From: Xanthostigma xanthostigma
Taxonomy: Eukaryota > Arthropoda > Insecta > Raphidioptera > Raphidiidae
DNA length: 64,000 nucleotides
NCBI GenBank assembly: GCA_963575645.1
Contig: OY754466.1
Span: forward strand, 11,014,001-11,078,000
Reading direction: 5' to 3'
A program made the position numbers and the translations under genes. This document shows, piece after piece, positions 42,511-53,999 of the stretch (position 1 is the stretch's first letter; each line of letters starts with the position of its first letter). Under the pieces are notes generated by a model. The model made no database searches. It worked only from the letters and a program-made list of their open reading frames with translations, and had not been told where the DNA came from.

Positions 42511-42809
42511 AAATTAAGTGTTTATCATAACCAATACTCTGCATAATCACTTTTGTTTGTTTTGTATTCTGCTAAGCAACGTGACTACCACGAGTGGTTA
42601 AATTGATCACGTGACGTGTTTATAAGAGTGAGTAAATTGTTAATGTTAATGAGTTTTGAGAGTCACTCTAGAAACCAAATTTTAATCTGAGAACTAGTCA
42701 AAGCTTCGGCAGTCATATTATTTATATTTGGTATTTAAAAAATATGAAATTGTATGAAAAATATCGCATAGTTATCGAACAGCAAACAAGCGAAACTAAA
42801 AATTATGAT

Positions 42810-43120
42810 TCCAATCTTTGATTAACGTCTGAATAGAGCTCTTCAAATAAATATTTTTATATTGTACCTATAATGTTGACAAAAATAATAAAATTATAAA
42901 TCAATATATCACTGGATTATTAATTTTTCATTATTATTTCGATAATTCAAACTCCATTCTATCATAAAATAAGTAGATATACTAATTAATTTTTAGATTA
43001 TTTCTGAAGAAGATCCAAATCCGGATCGAAACGTCATCTAGTGAAATATTGATTTATAATTTTATTATTTTTGTAAATATATAATCTGAAAAAAATTGGT
43101 CGATAATTTTATTTATTTAA
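42810..43120 (+). repeat. R4 repeat with hammerhead-like core
   Basis: It begins 'ctttgattaacgtctgaata'. Inverted arms ('aaataataaaattataaatc' near 42883 and its inverse near 43057) enclose CTGAAGA-AGATCCAAATCCGGATC-GAAACG at 43004-43032. It ends 'ggtcgataattttatttatt'. Relatives are at 35572, 58806 and 63161. Confidence 0.7.
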
Positions 43121-43535
43121 AAATTATAATTATAAAAATAGTGTTTATTTTTTTGTAGATATTATATTACTTTTTTCGACATTTTTTTTGAACCTCATTG
43201 TATCATGTATTTATCGAAATATTCATTATAGATACCGAATTGAATTTTCACTGTTTATGATAAATATTTTGATTTTCAACGATCTGTTTTTGTTTGCATG
43301 GACTTTATTTGCACTGTACAGTGTTCTTTGTTTGTTTTAAAAAAGGCAAATACGAAATGAGCACATATAAATTTTGTACTAATTGATATGCTGTATTGTT
43401 TCAATAAATAATTTCAAATTAATTATTCAGAAAGTTTCTTCTAAACAAATAACCAAACACAGGTGCCAACTGCCAGCAAAGAAAATACAGACAATTAATT
43501 TCATTTGCATAAGTCATCTTACTCTGCGTTACAGA
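43121..43535. other. Non-coding DNA
   Basis: The 85-codon plus frame at 43383-43640 runs into the next palindrome and has no recognisable domain. Confidence 0.4.
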
Positions 43536-44080
43536 AAATTAGCAAATGTTTTAGCATTGGATCTAAAAAAAATCTCCCAAAATTTCAGCTTCCTAGATCA
43601 AACCTATGAACGGCGTAAACCGAGTTTGTTTTCAATTTAATTAACATGGGAAAAACGACGTTTTTACTCGAACATAGATAGCTTGTAGATTTTTTTTAAA
43701 TTTTTGATAGCAGCATTTTTCACAAAAAAGATCCTTAGTACTAAATCCGTGAATTCATTATTTTCAAAGATATGCTCGTTTAATTAAATGAAATCCGATT
43801 TTTATGTGAATGTTTAAACGATCATATCTTTGAAAACAATGAATTCACGGATTTAGTACCAAGGATATTTTTTGTAGGAAATTTAATTCTGTACAAAATG
43901 CTACGATCAAAAATTTAAAAAAAATTCTACCAGTTATCCATGTTCGAGTGAAAAGGTCGTTTTTCCCATGTTAATTAAATGGGAAACAAACTCGGTTTGC
44001 GCCGGTAACAGGTTTGATCTAGAAACCTAAAATTTTGGGAAATTTTTTTTTAGGGCTAATGTTAAAACATTAGCGAAAAA
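43536..44080. repeat. ~545-bp palindrome
   Basis: The left arm from 43536 and right arm to 44080 are inverse copies with scattered differences. They share 'tagatcaaacctatgaacgg'-type phrases, 'aattaacatgggaaaaacga' and 'actaaatccgtgaattcatt'. The centre lies near 43795. No coding is supported. Confidence 0.85.
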
Positions 44081-44216
44081 TAAAAAAAAAAAACATTCTA
44101 ATGTTTATACTCTAAAGCTACACGTTAAATTCTCAAGCTGTTAGACTATGATTGAGATACTATGGAAATGGTAGTATGACTACGTCGATTTTACTTTACG
44201 CAACCTTACGGCACTA

Positions 44217-44625
44217 ACCGAGCGGGGTGGCGTAATGGTGGGAGGTTCCGGGTTCGAATCCCGGCGGAGGCAGATGTGGCTGGGACTTTTTCCTGCTGCC
44301 GCTCGCCGAGAAATGGTAATTCCTGTACCGGTCATCTTGTTGAAGTTTGCCATGGTTTCCCTCAATAATTCCAGGTAAATATCGAGATGGTTCCTTATTC
44401 AAGGCCATGGCCAATTACTTGTCAAACGCATATGCTCAAAATTTGTCTACCTTTTTCTAATGTCTTAAAATACCATTATTCGCCCATTTATATTAATTAA
44501 GTGGAAGTTTAAAAATTGTAGAAAATAACGGGAAGTGTGGTAGAAAAAAAAAACATAGTAATGGTGCGAATGGCGTCTGTTATGACATAAAGTCGAGAAA
44601 CGAACGTTAAACGCATTATTATTAA
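44217..44625 (+). mobile_element. SINE family A, full body, shortened head
   Basis: The head retains the A-box ('gagcggggtggcgtaatggt') and B-box ('ccgggttcgaatcccggcg') but lacks about 30 nt between them. The body is complete from 'tggctgggactttttcctgc' to 'aaacgcattattatt'. This is the best reference copy of the family in the window. Confidence 0.88.
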
Positions 44626-45495
44626 CTTTACAGCACCAGTGTAAAGTACTCATATGGATTTAAATGGCAACTGAGAGAAAAATCACTGTTTTATTTTACT
44701 TTACGCACTAGTTCGAAATGGAGTCATTTTACTACCACTAAACATTAACTATACATATGCGCTGAGGGTGTGCAAAAATGTATTCTTGAAACGAGTTATA
44801 TCCTAGATAGAATGCGTAATATACTCTTCACAATCTAACGGAGTACAGCTAAAACCGCAGTGCCATGTCACGGTTTCGCCTGTTCTTCCCGTGACGTGGA
44901 AGTCTTGAGAGATCTATAAGGCAAGAGAATTACCTAATAAACATGGTTCTTTATCAATGTCACTCCTGAGGTTTGCGCCTTTCCGCAAAGCAGAAGTAAA
45001 GCAGTATTTAATGCTTTCTGCACCGTTGCAAATTACGTTTATTTCTCCACTTTATCTTTTTTACTGTATCTTGAGTCTTACTCACTGAAAGTGTAAACCT
45101 TACTAAATATTATACATCACTAGTTGAAACATTCCATCGTCGCACGGAGGTACTTCTTCCCACGAACTCTTACTTATGATACACATCGTAAAAATGTTCT
45201 CGAAAAGATCCTATAACCGTAAAATATACCGCCAATTGAAATATATCAGTAAATTGTTGTTTTTAGGGTTCCGTAAATCAAAAGAAAAAAAAGGAACCCT
45301 TATAGGATCACTTTGTTGTCCGTCCTTCTGTCTGATAACTAACAATATTTTATTCAATAAATAACGGTCAGATCAAAAAATGAGCAATTTACAGAAATAT
45401 CACGTTTATAGCAGGTCTGCATTTAGAGATCGGCAATGCCCTTTCTAATCCCAAAAAATCGGTTCTAAAATATTGACATCCTAATCATTAGTACG
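44626..45495. other. Non-coding DNA with repeat head
   Basis: The segment 44840-44900 is GC-balanced ('ccatgtcacggtttcgcctg') but shows no domain. The stretch 45267-45335 is the 'agggttccgtaaatcaaaag' repeat head also seen at 30652. Confidence 0.4.
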
Positions 45496-47257
45496 TTATG
45501 AATTTTTACCATTCCAACCCACAAGTGGGGAATGGTACTAGTTTAGGTTAAAAATCACATTTCAAAAATTTTACAATATCTTTTCGTTTCAAGGTCCACC
45601 GAATCCCAAAAACATATTTTTGGAAAAACGTCAGTTAGTCTGTGAACACGATACAGGTCAAACAGATGAGCGGATTGAAGCCAAATTTTGGGAGGATGTT
45701 TGATATGCAGAGAGCCCTATTGTTTTTGGAAAAAATCGGCGCATGCGCAGAAGAGATATATGCTATAACATTGTTTTTTTTAATATAATAATGGTATACT
45801 TTTCATTACGGCTTATTATTCTATTTATTATTTCAAGAAAGTGTAGTTAAATTTTTTTTTTAACTTTATAGCTGGATATATTTTGAAAATAAAAAAATTC
45901 AGCTGTTCTTTTGTTTTGTAGATCTGTCAGAAATAAACTAGTTAAGCATGCTTTGATTAATTTTCACATGACGTGGAACATACTGGTAACCATGGCAACG
46001 AATAGCGAATATCATATTGAATACTGGCCATTACCCGCGTCCCCTCACGCGATATCAGAAATGTAATTTTTTTTATTATACTATATCAAATGTCAACATT
46101 TTGAAGTTGGAATGGTCTCGTCGCCCAATTGACTGGATTTTTTTTACAAAAAGTGAAAGCATAGCAGAAAATAGTAAATTTTACATAATTTAAGTAAAGA
46201 TGTGGAATATATAATAAAATATAATACAGAAGTCCTTTGTGCAGCTATTACGAAAGAAACATTAGAAAATTTAATCTAGAGGACTTTATCGGATTAACCA
46301 TTCTCCCTGTGGCAACTAAGTAGCGTAAAATTTTACTATGAACGCATGCCTTTGTACATATTGTGTTATAATTGCGGACAGAGTGGCAAAACTGCGTAAA
46401 AGTGTTTAGTCAAATATTAATGACTGTAGTCTTTGTGACCGACACGTAAACAGCACATGCTTTGTCTGGTTCGGAATATAAGTATCTGATTGGTTGTTTG
46501 AAAATAGAAATTAAGTGTGAGTCCTTATTATTTCCAACCGACTGTTCGGCTGTACCCAAGGCAAACAGAAGGCTTCCAGTTTTTAATTTAGATTGTTACG
46601 TACTGCAGAAGTAATACTGAAAAATTGTAAGAAAATCAGTCAGTTGGGCGACAGGGCCATTCCAACTTCAAATATATTGACATTTGATACCATATAATAA
46701 AGAAAATAAAATGTTTAATATCGCGTGCGCTGACGCGGGTATTTCCTAATATTAAAAATGATATTTGCTTTTCGTTTGCATGGTTACCTACATATAATAT
46801 GTTCCAAAGCTAATCAAAGCATGCTTAACTAATCTCTTTCTGACAGATCTACAGAAAAAGGAACAGCAGATTTTTTTATTTTCAAAATATTTCCGAAACT
46901 ATAAAATTTAGAAAAAAAATTCACAAAACTTTCTTGAAAAAATTTATAGAATAATAAACTGTATCGTTATTATATAAAAATCAGCCTTGTGACATACATC
47001 CCTTTTGCGCAAGCGCCGATTTTCCCCAAAAACAATACGGCTCTTCACATTTGCCTATCAAAAATTTGGTTTCAATCTGTTCATCCGTTTCACCTGCATC
47101 GTGTTCACAGACAAACAGACGCATAGACTGTTTTCCAAAAACATGTTTTCTAAATTCGGGTGACCTCAAAACGAAAAATATTGTAAAATTTAGAAAAGTT
47201 AACTTTGACCTTAATTATTACCATTCCCGACTTGTGGTGTTGAAATGGTAAAATGGC
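45496..47257. repeat. Two R2 copies in inverted arrangement (1.76 kb)
   Basis: R2 runs minus at 45496-46140 and plus at 46637-47257, with about 500 bp between. Each copy goes from 'ttgggcgac...ccattccaacttc' through 'aatcaaagcatgc' and 'cgcatgcgc'-like phrases to 'acttgtggtgttgaaatggt'. They are either two arms of one element or two opposite insertions. The spacer 46141-46636 has no recognisable gene. Minus and plus frames at 46981-47251 are R2 read-through. Confidence 0.8.
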
Positions 47258-47327
47258 ACCGACCTCCTGGATCAAACCTACGACCTTAAGAATACGAGAA
47301 AACTGTTCTACCTTGCAGTCACCTTGG
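47255..47327 (-). pseudogene. tRNA-like sequence
   Basis: The minus strand reads 'gtgactgcaaggtagaacag' (A-box-like), 'cgtattcttaaggtcg' and the B-box 'taggtttgatccagg'. It directly abuts the R2 end. The stems are imperfect, so a SINE head or tRNA pseudogene is likely. Confidence 0.45.
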
Positions 47328-47958
47328 TTAATATTAATTATATATCAATTTTATCCTACCGTCAAAATAAGTTTTACTTCAAAAATCGACATTGGTGCTT
47401 TTGTTGTTCAGTCACAGATACAGTAAGTGAACGAAGATATCATAGACATGCATTATTATCCCACTGGTGGTTTCAATATGCACATTTAAATTAAATTATG
47501 CTTTGTGCATATCCGATATCACTGGAAAATAACAAACAACCGGGCAGACATATACCGCGAGACGATTCCTCAAGTATTCCATTCTTACCAAATTTAGTAC
47601 GGAACAAAAAAAAAACAGGCACTTTTAAAAGAATCAAAATGCCTCTAAAAAGGTTAAACTAATTTTTCCCTTTGTTTTACAACCAGAATACCGACCTAAA
47701 AAATAAAAATAAAAAAAAAATAAATTGTGTACCTACTTTCAGAATTCCACAACATAAGTAACCTGTACCTCCACTATGTGATAACCTGCACCTCCACCAC
47801 AATATATACACGGTGTTGAAACAAAATAATTTTTTAAAATAGAATCGGCTTCAAAACAGTAATTCGAATGTCCCTATAAAGGATAAAACATTTTTTCCAT
47901 CGTTTTACAATCATCTTTCCTATATCCAGATAATTAGACAATTACATATTAATCTGTA
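47328..47958. other. Non-coding DNA, nothing recognised
   Basis: I see no supported gene or repeat family. Two short related phrases ('cctgtacctccactatgtga', 'taacctgcacctccacca') sit near 47760-47800. Confidence 0.4.
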
Positions 47959-48220
47959 TCTATATACTAATATTATTATAAAGAGAGAGTGCAAAATTTG
48001 TGAATTTGTGTATATGCGGAGAGTAATCTCCGAGACTACTCATCGGATTTTAATTTTTTTTTCGCCAATACTTAGAATTGACCTTCAGGATGGACATAGG
48101 CTATATAATATAATCGCGTTAAAATAAAATCGCTTTTCGTGGAGACCAATTTTGCAACGTAAGTCGACGAAAAAACGCTGGCAATTTACAAATTCGGGCG
48201 AAGCCGAACCGGACCACTAG
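47959..48220 (+). mobile_element. Non-autonomous Helitron-like element, complete
   Basis: It begins TCTATATACTAATATTATTA after an A and ends GAACCGGACCACTAG before a T, the A|TC...CTAG|T arrangement of Helitrons. It matches 18122-18358 throughout. Confidence 0.8.
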
Positions 48221-48583
48221 TATAAAACTGCGCTATATAAAAAAAATGTTTTAAATAACTACTCAAAAACTAGAACTTAAATGCTAAAAATTTCGACTTA
48301 TCGAGTTTTTAACTTATTATCGAGGATTTTATTACTTCGAGTTAGAAAGTCTAACTGACAATAAATTTTAACTTACAGTGACAAAGCATGTCCCTTACTT
48401 CGAGATACAGAGTTCGCAAAATTGGACCTTTAAGTTACAGAGTGTAAGGAAATAATACTTAAGTTCGAGTTATAAAGTTTAAATAATTCGAGTTAACTAT
48501 TCTCGATTTTTGTAGAAGGGAATGGCTAGTTTCTTCAACTTGAAGAAGATTTCAACTTAACGAAGTTTTTTATGCATACTTTA
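48221..48583. other. Non-coding DNA
   Basis: The stretch 48290-48500 repeats degenerate 'cgagttataaagttta' and 'aacttattatcgaggat' phrases, with no gene. Confidence 0.4.
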
Positions 48584-48755
48584 CTAGCGGTCCCGTCCAG
48601 TTTCACCCGGATGCAAAAATAGCGAATGGGGAAGGAAGGGACATGAGTACGCACATTCATTTTAGTGTACCGAGATGAATGTTGTGTCCAAATTTCATGA
48701 TTATCGAAGTTACCGTTCAAAAGTTTTTGTCGATAAAAAGCAGTATTTATACTTT
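48584..48755 (-). mobile_element. Helitron-like element, second family, copy 3
   Basis: Reverse of 36890-37047: 'ctagcggtcccgtccagttt' ... 'tcatgattatcgaagttacc'. The minus-strand end CTAG is followed by T. The 61-codon minus frame is its translation. Confidence 0.65.
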
Positions 48756-49003
48756 TTATAAGTATAGATAATAAATTTCTTTTAAATCAATAATTACTGG
48801 AATTAATAAAACATAATAAATATTTAATTGAAAACACTGTAGAATAATTATTTTTATATACCTACCTAGGTACCTATAGTTATAAAAGTTTTCAAATGAG
48901 TTATTAATTAGATTTTTTTAATTTTAATAAGTCGTAAATAAAATTCAAATAAATTTAAATGTTAGCCTTAGAAGAAGCAATGTGGAAAATATAAAAATAT
49001 ATT

Positions 49004-49076
49004 TGCCCAACGTGGGGCTCGAACCCACGACCCTGATATTAACAGTCGCATGCTCTACCGACTTTCCTAGCCTCGC
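49004..49076 (-). pseudogene. tRNA-Lys-like sequence with a GTT anticodon position
   Basis: The 73-nt minus-strand sequence matches eukaryotic tRNA-Lys(CTT) in the D loop (AGTCGGTAGAGC), variable loop and T arm (GTGGGTTCGAGCCCCAC). The anticodon loop reads CTGTTAA, so positions 34-36 are GTT (Asn) instead of CTT. The D stem (GGAA/GAGC), anticodon stem (TGCGA/TATCA) and acceptor stem (GCGAGGC/GTTGGGC) all have mismatches. It is therefore a tRNA pseudogene or SINE head, not a working tRNA. Confidence 0.7.
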
Positions 49077-49428
49077 TTGTGAATGTACGATCTAATATTG
49101 ATATATGTAGTTACGGCAATTCACCTGAATAGAAACTATTTTTGAGATACATTTTTCATTGATGCTCCGCTCCTATTGGCCGTAGCGTGATATTATATAG
49201 CCTATAGCCTACTTCGATAAATAGGCTATCCAACAAACAAATTTTTTTCAATTTGAACCAGTAGTTTCTTAAATTAGCGCGTTCAACCAAACAAACAAAC
49301 AAACTCTTCACCTCTATATATTAGTATAGATTTTCACCCACTTTCAGACGTCTGATTAATTTGAAATAATTACATACGTATTAAGAACCATAATTTATAT
49401 AAACATAGTAATTAGGGTTTTAAAAAAA
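49077..49428. other. Possible body of the tRNA-like element and a repeat end
   Basis: The stretch ends 'caaacaaacaaactcttcac' 'ctctatatattagtatagat', which is the terminal phrase of a dispersed insect repeat. No gene is seen. Confidence 0.4.
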
Positions 49429-49605
49429 ACTCTTTTATAGCAAAGTGAACTAAATAGTAAAAAATAATTTTTAAATAAAAAAGATTTTGTACAACAGCGA
49501 TAGGTACGAGTTGTGGGACTTCTTATCGCTGTTGAAGAAAATCTTTTTTATTTAAAAATTGTTTTTTACTTTTTACTCTATATTACTATAAAAGAGTGGT
49601 TTTTT
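49429..49605. repeat. ~175-bp palindrome
   Basis: The phrase 'aactcttttatagcaaagtg' ... 'gattttgtacaacagcgata' and its inverse surround about 15 nt ('ggtacgagttgtggg'). One arm also occurs at 26195-26285. Confidence 0.8.
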
Positions 49606-50089
49606 TTTGTTTTTTTAACTCTCATTTTAAATATTTTACCTATGACTGGGAGATCCAATTTGTTGAACCTACTGTACTGACATCCAAGACGTATGCAGTT
49701 GCAGTTCATGCGACTATAGCTTATCGGAAAGGCTTCTTACATTTTACGGTGATTGATTTTAATTCTTTACTTAGACAATTTTAATCTTTTTTACTTCTTT
49801 ATAATGTGCAATCATTGAACTATAAAATTGAATTCTTATATTGTATATGATGCAATTTTCCTCCATCTAATCCGATTACAATTGGTTCGAGGAGCTTGCA
49901 TTCTATATAAAATATTAAGCATGCTTTGACACAAAACAATAGGGTAGACAATTGTTATTGTTAAGCTATGTTAAGGTAACGTATAATCACGTTATTTACG
50001 TTATTTCTATTGTCTTACTAAACAATGAAATGACGAATATTTAAAATTCAACTAATGTTTCTAGTTTAATATGTACCTACTGAATTGTG
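49606..50089. other. Non-coding DNA, nothing recognised
   Basis: The 62-codon plus frame (49596-49784) has no recognisable domain. Confidence 0.4.
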
Positions 50090-51240
50090 TGCACACGAGG
50101 CTATAAACACTGCTGAAACTTCTGCTGGCCGGCAGGCTGGCTACGAGGCTGGAAATGACGTCACTGCGGGCTCGCCTGCTAGCACACAAGATAGATTTTA
50201 AAATTAAAACAGTTGCTATTTTTCCTGCTACGTCGTCTGCTAGGTATGAGCAAGAACCAATAAGGAAGCTGTATCTTATCATGTGGGCGACATTAACAAA
50301 CCCCCCCAAACAAACACCGTACCATAGTGTGTGTTCTGTTTCGAGACAATAGACGTCAGAAACACTGCTGGAACTTCTGCTGGCCAGCAGGCTGGCTACG
50401 AGGCTGGAAATGACGTCACTGCAGGCTTGCCTGCTAGCTCACAAGATAGATTTCAAAATTAGAACAGTTGCTATTTTTCTTGCTAGGTCGTCTGCTAGGT
50501 AAAAACAAGAACCAATCAGGAAGCTGTATCTTGTCACGTGAGCGACATGAACAAACGCCCACAAACAAACACCGTACCATAGTGTGTCTACGTCTACTTT
50601 TGTTACCGTTCCATCACTGCGCGCGCCCCGAACCTACCTTCAGAGCAAGCTTGTAAAGACGTCTAGTGTTAAGCGAGCATAATACTTAGAGCTATTTTTA
50701 ACTTACGATACTTGGAATCTTGCAGAAGTTTATTTAAAGACAACAATATTTTAACACTTACACAGATTTATCTTCTCAATCTCCTAACTCATATATATAA
50801 AATACAAAATAATCTTAACTCCAATAGCGATTTTCACAACCATAATACTAGAGGCAGACATTTAATTCGTCAGGACAAACACAATAGTGCATTTTTTCAA
50901 AGATCACCTCTTTATATAGGGTCACACTTTTTTAATCTGATTCCAATATCTATAAAAAATTCCAAATGAGTTAATCAGTTTAAAACGCAATTAAAAAAAT
51001 ATCTACTCACTGCACCTTTGTATTCTCTGAATGAATTCAGTACGCTGCTGTCTACATAACTTTTAATGTTTTACTTGTTTGACTTTGTAATTAGACCTAT
51101 GGTCTCTTTTTACAGTAATAAATTCTATTCTATTCTATTCTATTCTATTCTATAACAGCAATCAAGAAAACCAGCGCTAGAAAACTAGTTGTAAAATCTA
51201 GCAAGGAACCTAGCGGCAAATCCAGCCTCGTGTGCAGCGG
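50090..51240. mobile_element. CTGCACACGAG-ended element, expanded and interrupted copy
   Basis: Ends 'tgcacacgaggct' (left) and 'agcctcgtgtgcagcgg' (right) match 1274-1693. The left module is duplicated in tandem with a 255-bp period (starts at 50105 and 50360; 'aacttctgctggcc.gcaggc', 'aatgacgtcactgc'). A truncated retrotransposon (about 50660-51152) splits the right part. The frames at 50061-50656 are read-through of the duplicated module. Confidence 0.75.
50675..51059 (+). pseudogene. C-terminal end of a non-LTR reverse transcriptase, one stop
   Basis: The frame from about 50675 reads RAIFNLRYLESCRSLFKDNN, then ILTLTQIYLLN, NHNTRGRHLIRQ, and PLYIGSHFFNLIP. It meets a TGA at 50967 and continues in the same frame with QFKTQLKKYLLTAPLYSLNE to TAA at 51057. 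This is the usual end of jockey/CR1-type RTs (L...CR..FK...ILTL, TR....., then F...LK.YL). A single internal stop and the preserved (TTCTA)n tail at 51123-51152 suggest a fairly recent 5'-truncated insertion. The catalytic palm is absent. Confidence 0.8.
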
Positions 51241-51375
51241 AGAAAAGCAAGTTCGAGAAGCCAGTTACGATTTTTGGTGTTGGGAGTATCCTCAGTTCTA
51301 AAAACATCGTTTGGAGTACTCTTTTATCTAGGTTTATTTTTAAAATATCTTTGCTATGATAGTAAAACAGATTTT

Positions 51376-51543
51376 TAACTTCCCGCTTTAAAAAAAAAAA
51401 AAAATTTTTTTTTTTTTTCAAAAATCGGGAAGTTATTGGTTTCACCCCGATTTTTCGAAAATCGAGTTTTCGCCAGATCTCGACGTTTTGAGGTCCTAGG
51501 AAGCTATTAAAACTATTTTGGCGATGATGTCCGTAGGGCTGTA

Positions 51544-51589
<46 letters not shown>

Positions 51590-52460
51590 AACCTTTTATA
51601 TCTTTTGAACGGAGTGCCCGACTGAAACGCGGTTTGCGGCATCTGACGTGATCTTGGTGAACTTAGACTTCCTGAAAATTTGAAACGATTCGGCACAAAA
51701 AATTTTGAGAAATCTTAAAAAAACAAGTTTCAAAATTTTTTAAAAAATTGTTTTTGTAAAAAATTTTCTAAACTACTAAACCGATTAATTCCAAAAACTA
51801 ATCAGCTCTTCTTCTTAACAAACTGCGTCGATTTCCGCAAACCGCATCAAAATCGGTTCATTTGTTCACGAGAAACCGTGAACGAAAAAATCGTAAAAAA
51901 GTGTTTTTTTAAAAAGACTCTTAAAATTGTTATCAGATTGATTTTTTTGTAATAAATTACTTTTTTAAGCTAAAAAACTGCGTCGATCGCCGCAAACCAT
52001 ATCAAAATTGGTTCATTTGTTCATGAGATAACGTGAACGAAAAATTAGGATAAAAGTAATTTTTTAAAATTACTCGTAAAATTCTTATCAAATCGATTTA
52101 TTTGTAATAATTTACTTTTTTAGGTTAAAAAAACTGCGTCGATTGCAGCAAACCGCATCAAAATCGGCTCATTTGTTCACGATATATCGTGAACGAAAAA
52201 TTTTTAAAAAGTGTTTTTTTTTAAATTGCCCGTAAAATTCCTATGAGATCGATTTTTCTGTATTAAATTACTTTTTAAGGTTAAAAAATTGCGTCGACTG
52301 CCGCAAATCGCATCAAAATCGGTTCATTTGTTCATGAGATATCGTGAACGAAAATTTCGTAACAAAGTGTTTTTTTTTGAGCTCGAAGAGCTAAAAAATA
52401 AACTTCTTGCTATATTTGATATATTTTTGAGCGTTTTGAACTCGAAAATAGCGGGAAGTT
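51376..52460 (+). repeat. Repeat with (GT)n and four ~155-bp tandem units
   Basis: It starts near an inverted 'aacttcccgc...cgggaagtta' pair (51377-51436) and ends 'aaaatagcgggaagttacag'. It includes (GT)n at 51541-51588. 'ctgcgtcgat..ccgcaaaccg' recurs at 51824, 51979, 52135 and 52290, giving a 155-156 bp period. Each unit contains 'atcaaaatcggttcatttgt' and 'cgtgaacgaaaa'. The 76- and 86-codon frames here are repeat translations. Confidence 0.8.
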
Positions 52461-53220
52461 ACAGGGATGGCCTGCAGGGTCAAACTACTTTTCAAATTTT
52501 TTTAAAACAAAACCGTTAATTATATATATATTAATTAGGTACGCCTACGGAAAAGCAATACAATTTTATTTTTTACTTGGAACCAAGATCACGAATCCAC
52601 CGGTAGACACATCAAAACCATCGTCTCCGCGTTATGCGTCCGGTTTTTATTTATTCTTATCATGTCTATTGTTTATCTCCATTTTAAGACTTTCCTAGGC
52701 AACGTACAGTCATCATATTTGGAAAATGAGATAAGGTAAAATACACGTTCTATGAAAGAGTTTCTTATATTTTATAATGCATGATGCTGGCTTTAGAGTC
52801 TTGTAACGTGCTTTTTAAAGTTCACGTATACAGTGCGCGTCAAAAGTACATCGTCTTAAAAAACGATTTTAAGTAAGGTTTTAGAGCATGCACAATTTTT
52901 TCTCGAGAATACAGTTAAAGATATAAACTTAAAATTCGTTGTTAAAAATATGACCTAACATATAAATAATTTAATCCCGATCACTTTGGAGTTCAATAAA
53001 TTTTTGCAGTAAGATAAATCGTAAATATATGATTTTACTGCTGTTCACGAATTTCAATTACAATTAATTATTCCAAAAATTGCAACCTGTATAACTCGAA
53101 AATATTTACTTGCAGACCAACCGATAACTGCTGTTCGCGATCTTTAAAGACAATTTTAGAAGTAATAATGATCTCGAATTCAATATAAAAATGAATCCAT
53201 TTTATTAAAAACACAGATAC
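52461..53220. other. Non-coding DNA
   Basis: The segment 52580-52700 is GC-balanced ('catcgtctccgcgttatgcg', 'ccggtttttatttattctta') with no frame I trust. The rest is AT-rich. Confidence 0.35.
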
Positions 53221-53575
53221 AGGAGCGGGTCGGCGTAGTGGAGATAGCTCTAGAGTCGCATTCCGGAGGTACCGGGTTCGAATCCCGACGGGGGCAGATG
53301 TGGCCGGGCCTATTTTTCCTGTTACCTCTCGCCGAGAAACGGTAATTCCTGTACCGGCCATCTTGTTGAGTTTTCCCTTAATAACTCCAGATAAATATCA
53401 AGATAGTTCATAATTCAAGGCCATGGCCGGTTACTTGTCAATCTCTTGTGCTCAAAATTTGCCTACCTTATCCTAATGTTCTAAAAATTCCTTGATTCGC
53501 CCGTTGCTATTAATTAATCAAAGTTGGAAAAAAAAAGGTAGAAAATAGCAGGAAGTGTGATAGATAGAAAATAGT
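53221..53575 (+). mobile_element. SINE family A, complete head and body
   Basis: The head has A-box 'gtcggcgtagtggagatagc' and B-box 'ccgggttcgaatcccgacg'. The body follows to 'gatagaaaatagtaatgg', where another repeat (as at 29570) begins in place of the usual tail. Confidence 0.85.
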
Positions 53576-53999
53576 AATGGAAAAGCGACAATTTGATTCG
53601 ATTTCGTGCAAAATTAGCCGAGACATAACTATTTGCATGAACGAAACTCAACCCTGGCGCTCAAAGCTATAATAGAGCACACTACCGATACCGGTGTAGA
53701 GGTGTGTGCAATAGGACACTTTTCCCGCACATTGTACTTGTATATAACGTCGAGTTACGTAAGTATTAAAAGTTTATTGATGAATTCAATGAAAAGATTC
53801 ACAGACGAGCAGCGAAGGTTTTGTCGTCAGAAGCTGATAAGAGTACAAAAGAGTACAGGTGTGATATACATTACGTAATACAATATCAATATCTAGTTTT
53901 TTCCACCATACGCTACTTTAATCTAAAAACAGACAATAAAATAATCTACTTTTTTTACTTCGCGTGTCATGATTGAAATTATACTTATTTTTGAATAAA
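53576..53999. other. Repeat piece and unassigned frame
   Basis: The stretch 53585-53715 matches 29570-29700. The 81-codon plus frame (53633-53878) begins in that repeat. Its later half (SMKRFTDEQRRFCRQKLIRV) is basic but not recognised. Confidence 0.4.
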
